A program made the translations under genes and the position numbers. Shown one piece after another: positions 6,102 through 8,645 of a DNA stretch of 8,645 bases. Origin of the DNA: JALQTD01 sp965657495 (GTDB lineage: Bacteria > Bacteroidota > Bacteroidia > Flavobacteriales_D > Sanyastnellaceae); the NCBI GenBank assembly GCA_965657495.1, contig CBFHPD010000235.1:1-8645 (forward strand). The letters are read 5' to 3'. Position 1 is the first letter of the stretch; each line of letters begins with the position of its first letter. The notes below the pieces were generated by a model. The model saw nothing but the letters and a program-made list of their open reading frames with translations. It was not told where the DNA came from and did no database searches.

Positions 6102-6872
6102 ATGGAACACGCGATTCAAGAACTCGGCGATTACCGCTACGTGGAGAGTGGGCAAGGGGAGCCGCTCGTGCTGCTGCACGGACTGTTCGGCGCCCTGAGC
6201 AACTTCGAGGAGGTGCGCACCCATTTCGCACAGCGCTTTCGGGTCATCATCCCCATCCTGCCGATTTACGAGCTGCCGCTCTTGAGCACCAGTGCCAAAT
6301 CCATCGCCGAACACATCGCCGGTTTCGTCGACGCCATGGGCCTCGACCGCGTGCACTTGCTCGGCAACAGCCTCGGCGGCCACGTCGGGCTCATCTACAC
6401 GCGCAAGCACCCCGAGCGGGTGGCGTCGCTCACCCTCACGGCGAGCAGTGGGTTGTACGAGAACGCTTTTGGCAACAGCTTCCCCCGCCGGGAGGACAAG
6501 ACGTTCATCCGCGAAAAAGTGGCGGTCACCTTCTACGATCCCAAACACGCCACCGAAGACCTCGTCGATGAGTGCTTCGAGGCGGTGAACAGCCGGGAAA
6601 AGGTGCTGCGCATCCTCGCCATCGCCAAGTCGGCCATCCGCCACAACATGGCGAAGGACCTGCCGCAGATGGACTTGCCGGTGTGCTTGATTTGGGGGCG
6701 GAACGATGTGATCACGCCGCCAGAGGTGGCGGAGGAATTCCATGCGGGCTTCCCGGACAGCGATTTGTTCTGGATCGACGCGTGCGGCCACGCGCCCATG
6801 ATGGAGCACCCGGCTGAGTTCAACCGGTTGCTGTCGGCGTGGTACGACGCGCGGGGAATCGCGAAGGCGTGA
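6102..6872 (+). CDS. Alpha/beta hydrolase fold protein, substrate unknown
   Basis: The 256-residue protein has the single-domain alpha/beta hydrolase layout. It shows the oxyanion-hole motif LLHGLFG (24-30), the nucleophile elbow GNSLGG (88-93, S90), the acid in WGRNDVITP (D202) and the histidine in CGHAPMMEHP (H230), so the Ser-Asp-His triad is complete. The region between about 120 and 175 would form the lid. No signal peptide is seen, so it is probably cytoplasmic. Substrate and pathway cannot be told from the sequence; esterases, C-C bond hydrolases and lipid hydrolases share this pattern. The start at 6102 (MEHAIQELGDYRY) is chosen because it places the first strand correctly; earlier in-frame starts would translate the operator region. 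The stop overlaps the engB start by one base (TGATG), so the two are probably co-translated. Confidence 0.9.
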   Translation: MEHAIQELGDYRYVESGQGEPLVLLHGLFGALSNFEEVRTHFAQRFRVIIPILPIYELPLLSTSAKSIAEHIAGFVDAMGLDRVHLLGNSLGGHVGLIYTRKHPERVASLTLTASSGLYENAFGNSFPRREDKTFIREKVAVTFYDPKHATEDLVDECFEAVNSREKVLRILAIAKSAIRHNMAKDLPQMDLPVCLIWGRNDVITPPEVAEEFHAGFPDSDLFWIDACGHAPMMEHPAEFNRLLSAWYDARGIAKA

Positions 6873-7489
6873 TGGAGGAGCTGAAGGCGGAGTTTGTCAA
6901 GAGCAGTGCGCACCCGAAGGAGTGCCCGCCGATGGACCGGCCGGAGTACGCCTTCATCGGGCGGTCAAACGTCGGCAAGTCGTCGCTCATCAACAAGCTC
7001 GTGAACCGGCGCACCTTGGCGAAGACGTCGGGAACGCCGGGCAAGACGCAGCTCATCAACCACTTTGTCATCAACCCGCAGACGCCGGCGGACAGCTGGT
7101 ATTTGGTGGATTTGCCGGGGTTTGGCTACGCGAAGGTGAGCAAGAAGGACCGGTCGAAATGGGCGAAGACGACGGAGCAATACCTGCTGGGGCGGAAGAA
7201 CCTGGTGTGTGTGATGATGCTGGTCGATGCGCGCCACTCACCGCAGAAGATCGACCTCGAATTCATGGCGTGGATGGGGGAGAACAGCATGCCGTTCGTG
7301 CTGGTGTTTACCAAGCTCGACAAGCTGAACATCGAGGAGAAGGCCGGGTTCCTGCCGCGTTATGAGGCGGAGATGCTGAAGCAGTGGCACCGCATGCCGC
7401 CGGTCTTTGCGACGAGCGGCGTGGACGGGGCAGGTCGCGAGGAGTTGCTGCAGTTCATCGCGACGACGAACGCCACGGTCGACTTTTAA
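6872..7489 (+). CDS. engB: EngB (YihA/YsxC), ribosome biogenesis GTPase
   Basis: Small essential GTPase needed for late assembly of the 50S ribosomal subunit in characterised bacteria. The 205 residues are the usual length. The GTPase motifs are in order: G1 GRSNVGKSS (30-38), G2 threonine in SGTPGKTQ (53-60), G3 DLPGFG (80-85), G4 TKLD (147-150) and G5 near TSG (181-183). The segment GYAKVSKKDRSKW (85-97) is a strong EngB signature. The start at 6872 is preferred over an in-frame ATG 33 bases upstream because MEELKAEFVKSSAHP matches the family N-terminus and its ATG overlaps the hydrolase stop. Downstream it converges with gldC: the two stop codons share TTAA at 7486-7489, leaving no room for a terminator between them. 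Confidence 0.97.
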   Translation: MEELKAEFVKSSAHPKECPPMDRPEYAFIGRSNVGKSSLINKLVNRRTLAKTSGTPGKTQLINHFVINPQTPADSWYLVDLPGFGYAKVSKKDRSKWAKTTEQYLLGRKNLVCVMMLVDARHSPQKIDLEFMAWMGENSMPFVLVFTKLDKLNIEEKAGFLPRYEAEMLKQWHRMPPVFATSGVDGAGREELLQFIATTNATVDF

Positions 7490-7821
7490 TCCTGAGCGCC
7501 GGGGACACGCAGCCGCTTGGCGAGTTCCTTCGTGAACATGCGGATGGCGTCAGCGTGGTCCTTGTCGGAGGTGGCGCGTTCGAAGGTGTCGGCGAGTTGC
7601 ATCAGGGTGCCGGCGGTGAAGGCGTGCATTTCCTCGACCGTCATTTTCTTCGTCCAAAGCTGCAGTCCCATCGGCACCCCGTCGAGGTCGTCCCACAAGC
7701 CGAGGGCGATGGCGCGGGCTTCGCGGTTCACGATGCCTTGGTCATCGGCGCTCCAGGTGATGCGTTCTGGGATGCTGTTTTCGTCCTTTTCGACGACGAT
7801 TTGGATGGTCGAGGTTTCCAT
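7486..7821 (-). CDS. gldC: GldC, gliding motility protein
   Basis: GldC is a small Bacteroidota-specific protein associated with gliding motility; in Flavobacterium johnsoniae, loss reduces rather than abolishes movement, and it is encoded next to gldB. The 111 residues match the family length, have no signal peptide and no membrane segment, and so look cytoplasmic. Segments resembling the family are VPERITW-type SIPERITWSADD (16-27), LWTKKMTVEEMHAF (55-68), TLMQLADTFERAT (72-84) and the amphipathic C-terminal helix AIRMFTKELAKRL (92-104). The start at 7821 lies 17 bases after the gldB stop and follows a TACCTTTG promoter-like motif by only four bases; the frame upstream is a shadow of gldB. 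The biochemical role is not established. Confidence 0.9.
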   Translation of the reverse strand: METSTIQIVVEKDENSIPERITWSADDQGIVNREARAIALGLWDDLDGVPMGLQLWTKKMTVEEMHAFTAGTLMQLADTFERATSDKDHADAIRMFTKELAKRLRVPGAQD

Positions 7822-7825
7822 GCGG

Positions 7826-7833
7826 CAAAGGTA
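7826..7833 (-). promoter_or_regulatory. -7-like element immediately before the gldC start
   Basis: The minus strand reads TACCTTTG, a full match to TAnnTTTG, in the 17-base gap between gldB and gldC. Its last G is four bases (CCGC) before the gldC ATG, so a transcript from it would start at or next to the start codon. No TTG is seen at the -33 distance, where the end of gldB lies. This is either a gene-specific, leaderless promoter or a translation-start context resembling one. Confidence 0.45.
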
Positions 7834-7838
7834 GGTCC

Positions 7839-8645
7839 TCAGCGGTCGGGGCGGTACGCTTTGAGGACGGGGGTGGTGTCCTTGGTTTCGAGGAGGTCGC
7901 GGAGGCTGAGTTCGGGGTTGTCGGCCATGTAGTCGGATACGATGCGGTAGCCCATCCACGCGCCGAGCCGGTCGGGGCTCTGTTGCGGGATGTTGGCCGC
8001 CCGGGTGAAGGGGCCTTCCACGAACCACCGGTTGTACCGCCCGAAGTCCCGTTCGAAGAGGATGGATTGCGGCTGGAGTTCAAGCCAAACCGCGCGCTCG
8101 TTCTCGATGGCCCAGTTCATTTGGTCCGTCGACCAGTCCATCCACAAGCGGTCCTCCAACTCGGGCGCCAACTGGTCCAACACGAACAGGACCTTGCCCC
8201 AGAAGAGCAGCTCGTCCGCGCACGTTTCCGACCGGTGGTAGCGCTCCGCGAAATGCACGAGCAGCCAGCCGCGCAGGGCATCCGCCGCCACATATTCCGC
8301 GTCCATCCGTTCGCGCAAATAGCCCGGAAACACCTCCGGCGCCAGCTGGCCCACAATGGGGTGCTCCCGTCCGAGGAACCAATCGAGCCCCACGGCCAAG
8401 TACTCCGGCGTGGGGAAGACGGCGTAGTTGAAGGCGCTGTTCATCCACACCAACGCAGGGACAGGGTCCGCCGGAAAATGCGCGTGGAACCGCTTGAACG
8501 CCCGCTCGATGAGGTCGGCGGCCGGGGCGGCGGCCGCTGCGCTCGTGGTGTCGATGGCCGCGAAGGTCGCGGCGATGTCGGGGTGCCGTGCAAACCGGGC
8601 GAGCGCAGTGTACGTCGTGTCCATGGTGGCGGGCCCGATTTGCAG
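7839..8645 (-). CDS. gldB: GldB, gliding motility lipoprotein (N-terminus beyond window edge)
   Basis: GldB is a cell-envelope lipoprotein essential for gliding in Flavobacterium johnsoniae. The window holds 268 codons up to the stop at 7839. Family proteins have roughly 320 residues, and the missing part should contain the lipoprotein signal and its cysteine. An ATG at 8624 exists, but the frame is open for seven more codons to the edge, so it is probably an internal methionine. Counting from that Met, recognisable family segments are IERAFKRFHAHFP (39-51), EYLAVGLDWFLGREHPI (74-90), FPGYLRERMDAEYV (99-112), ELLFWGKVLFVLDQLAP (139-155), a central Trp-rich stretch (WMDWSTDQMNW, 161-171) and DRLGAWMGYRIVSDYMADNP (219-238). 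The adjacent gldC supports the assignment. The Ala-rich stretch near 28-36 looks like a lineage-specific insert. Confidence 0.88.
   Translation of the reverse strand: MQIGPATMDTTYTALARFARHPDIAATFAAIDTTSAAAAAPAADLIERAFKRFHAHFPADPVPALVWMNSAFNYAVFPTPEYLAVGLDWFLGREHPIVGQLAPEVFPGYLRERMDAEYVAADALRGWLLVHFAERYHRSETCADELLFWGKVLFVLDQLAPELEDRLWMDWSTDQMNWAIENERAVWLELQPQSILFERDFGRYNRWFVEGPFTRAANIPQQSPDRLGAWMGYRIVSDYMADNPELSLRDLLETKDTTPVLKAYRPDR

Noticed and set aside
5961..6809. 282-codon minus-strand frame opposite the hydrolase
   Set aside because: The hydrolase on the plus strand has all catalytic motifs. The antisense frame has none and would run through the operator region.
6839..6871. Earlier ATG for engB
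   Set aside because: It adds 11 residues overlapping the end of the hydrolase; the start at 6872 fits the family N-terminus and the TGATG coupling.
8616..8635. ATG at 8624 in a context matching the eukaryotic Kozak consensus (GCCACCATGG)
   Set aside because: This is a coincidence in bacterial coding DNA; the gldB frame remains open to the window edge and the protein there lacks the expected lipoprotein signal, so the true start is upstream.
1..8645. Mobile elements, CRISPR arrays, tRNA or rRNA genes, phage-defence or biosynthetic systems
   Set aside because: Every long stretch is explained by core genes with consistent high-GC composition; no transposase, terminal repeats, spaced direct repeats longer than the 10-bp operator units, or RNA gene signatures were found.

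Overview
The window looks like chromosomal DNA from a high-GC member of the Bacteroidota, most likely a Flavobacteriales-type or related gliding lineage. Three things support this. Recognisable gldB and gldC genes are present, and these are restricted to Bacteroidota. The first genes of the division and cell wall (dcw) cluster follow the Bacteroidota pattern, with a divergent FtsL and an FtsI carrying a C-terminal PASTA domain. The candidate promoters fit the Bacteroidota -7 element TAnnTTTG, and no gene start has a convincing Shine-Dalgarno sequence. I cannot name the genus from sequence reading alone.

Bases 1-5859 (minus strand) hold the start of the dcw cluster, read right to left: mraZ, rsmH, ftsL-like, ftsI, murE and the first 131 codons of mraY, which runs off the left edge. 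The genes are packed as one transcription unit: four junctions overlap by 1 or 4 bases (ATGA or TGATG type), and murE and mraY are one base apart. Their products are the MraZ regulator, a 16S rRNA methyltransferase, two divisome membrane proteins, and two successive enzymes of peptidoglycan precursor synthesis (MurE in the cytoplasm, MraY in the membrane). The DNPR motif in MurE points to meso-diaminopimelate peptidoglycan.

Bases 5860-6101 form the only real intergenic region. It is divergent and visibly AT-richer than its surroundings. It contains a 10-bp-periodic TGGG array facing mraZ, as expected for MraZ self-regulation, which directly abuts a TAATTTTG -7 element. A second, shorter 10-bp TGGG array faces the opposite way, towards the plus-strand genes. 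Between and beyond these lie a hairpin and three DnaA-box-like 9-mers.

Bases 6102-7489 (plus strand) encode an alpha/beta hydrolase with a complete Ser-Asp-His triad, overlapping by one base with engB (YihA/YsxC), a GTPase for large ribosomal subunit assembly.

Bases 7486-8645 (minus strand) encode gldB (truncated by the right edge) and gldC, gliding motility genes. gldC and engB converge and their stop codons overlap by four bases. There is no mobile element, CRISPR array, RNA gene or pseudogene. I see no new multi-gene system; the most interesting material is the back-to-back MraZ-type operators.
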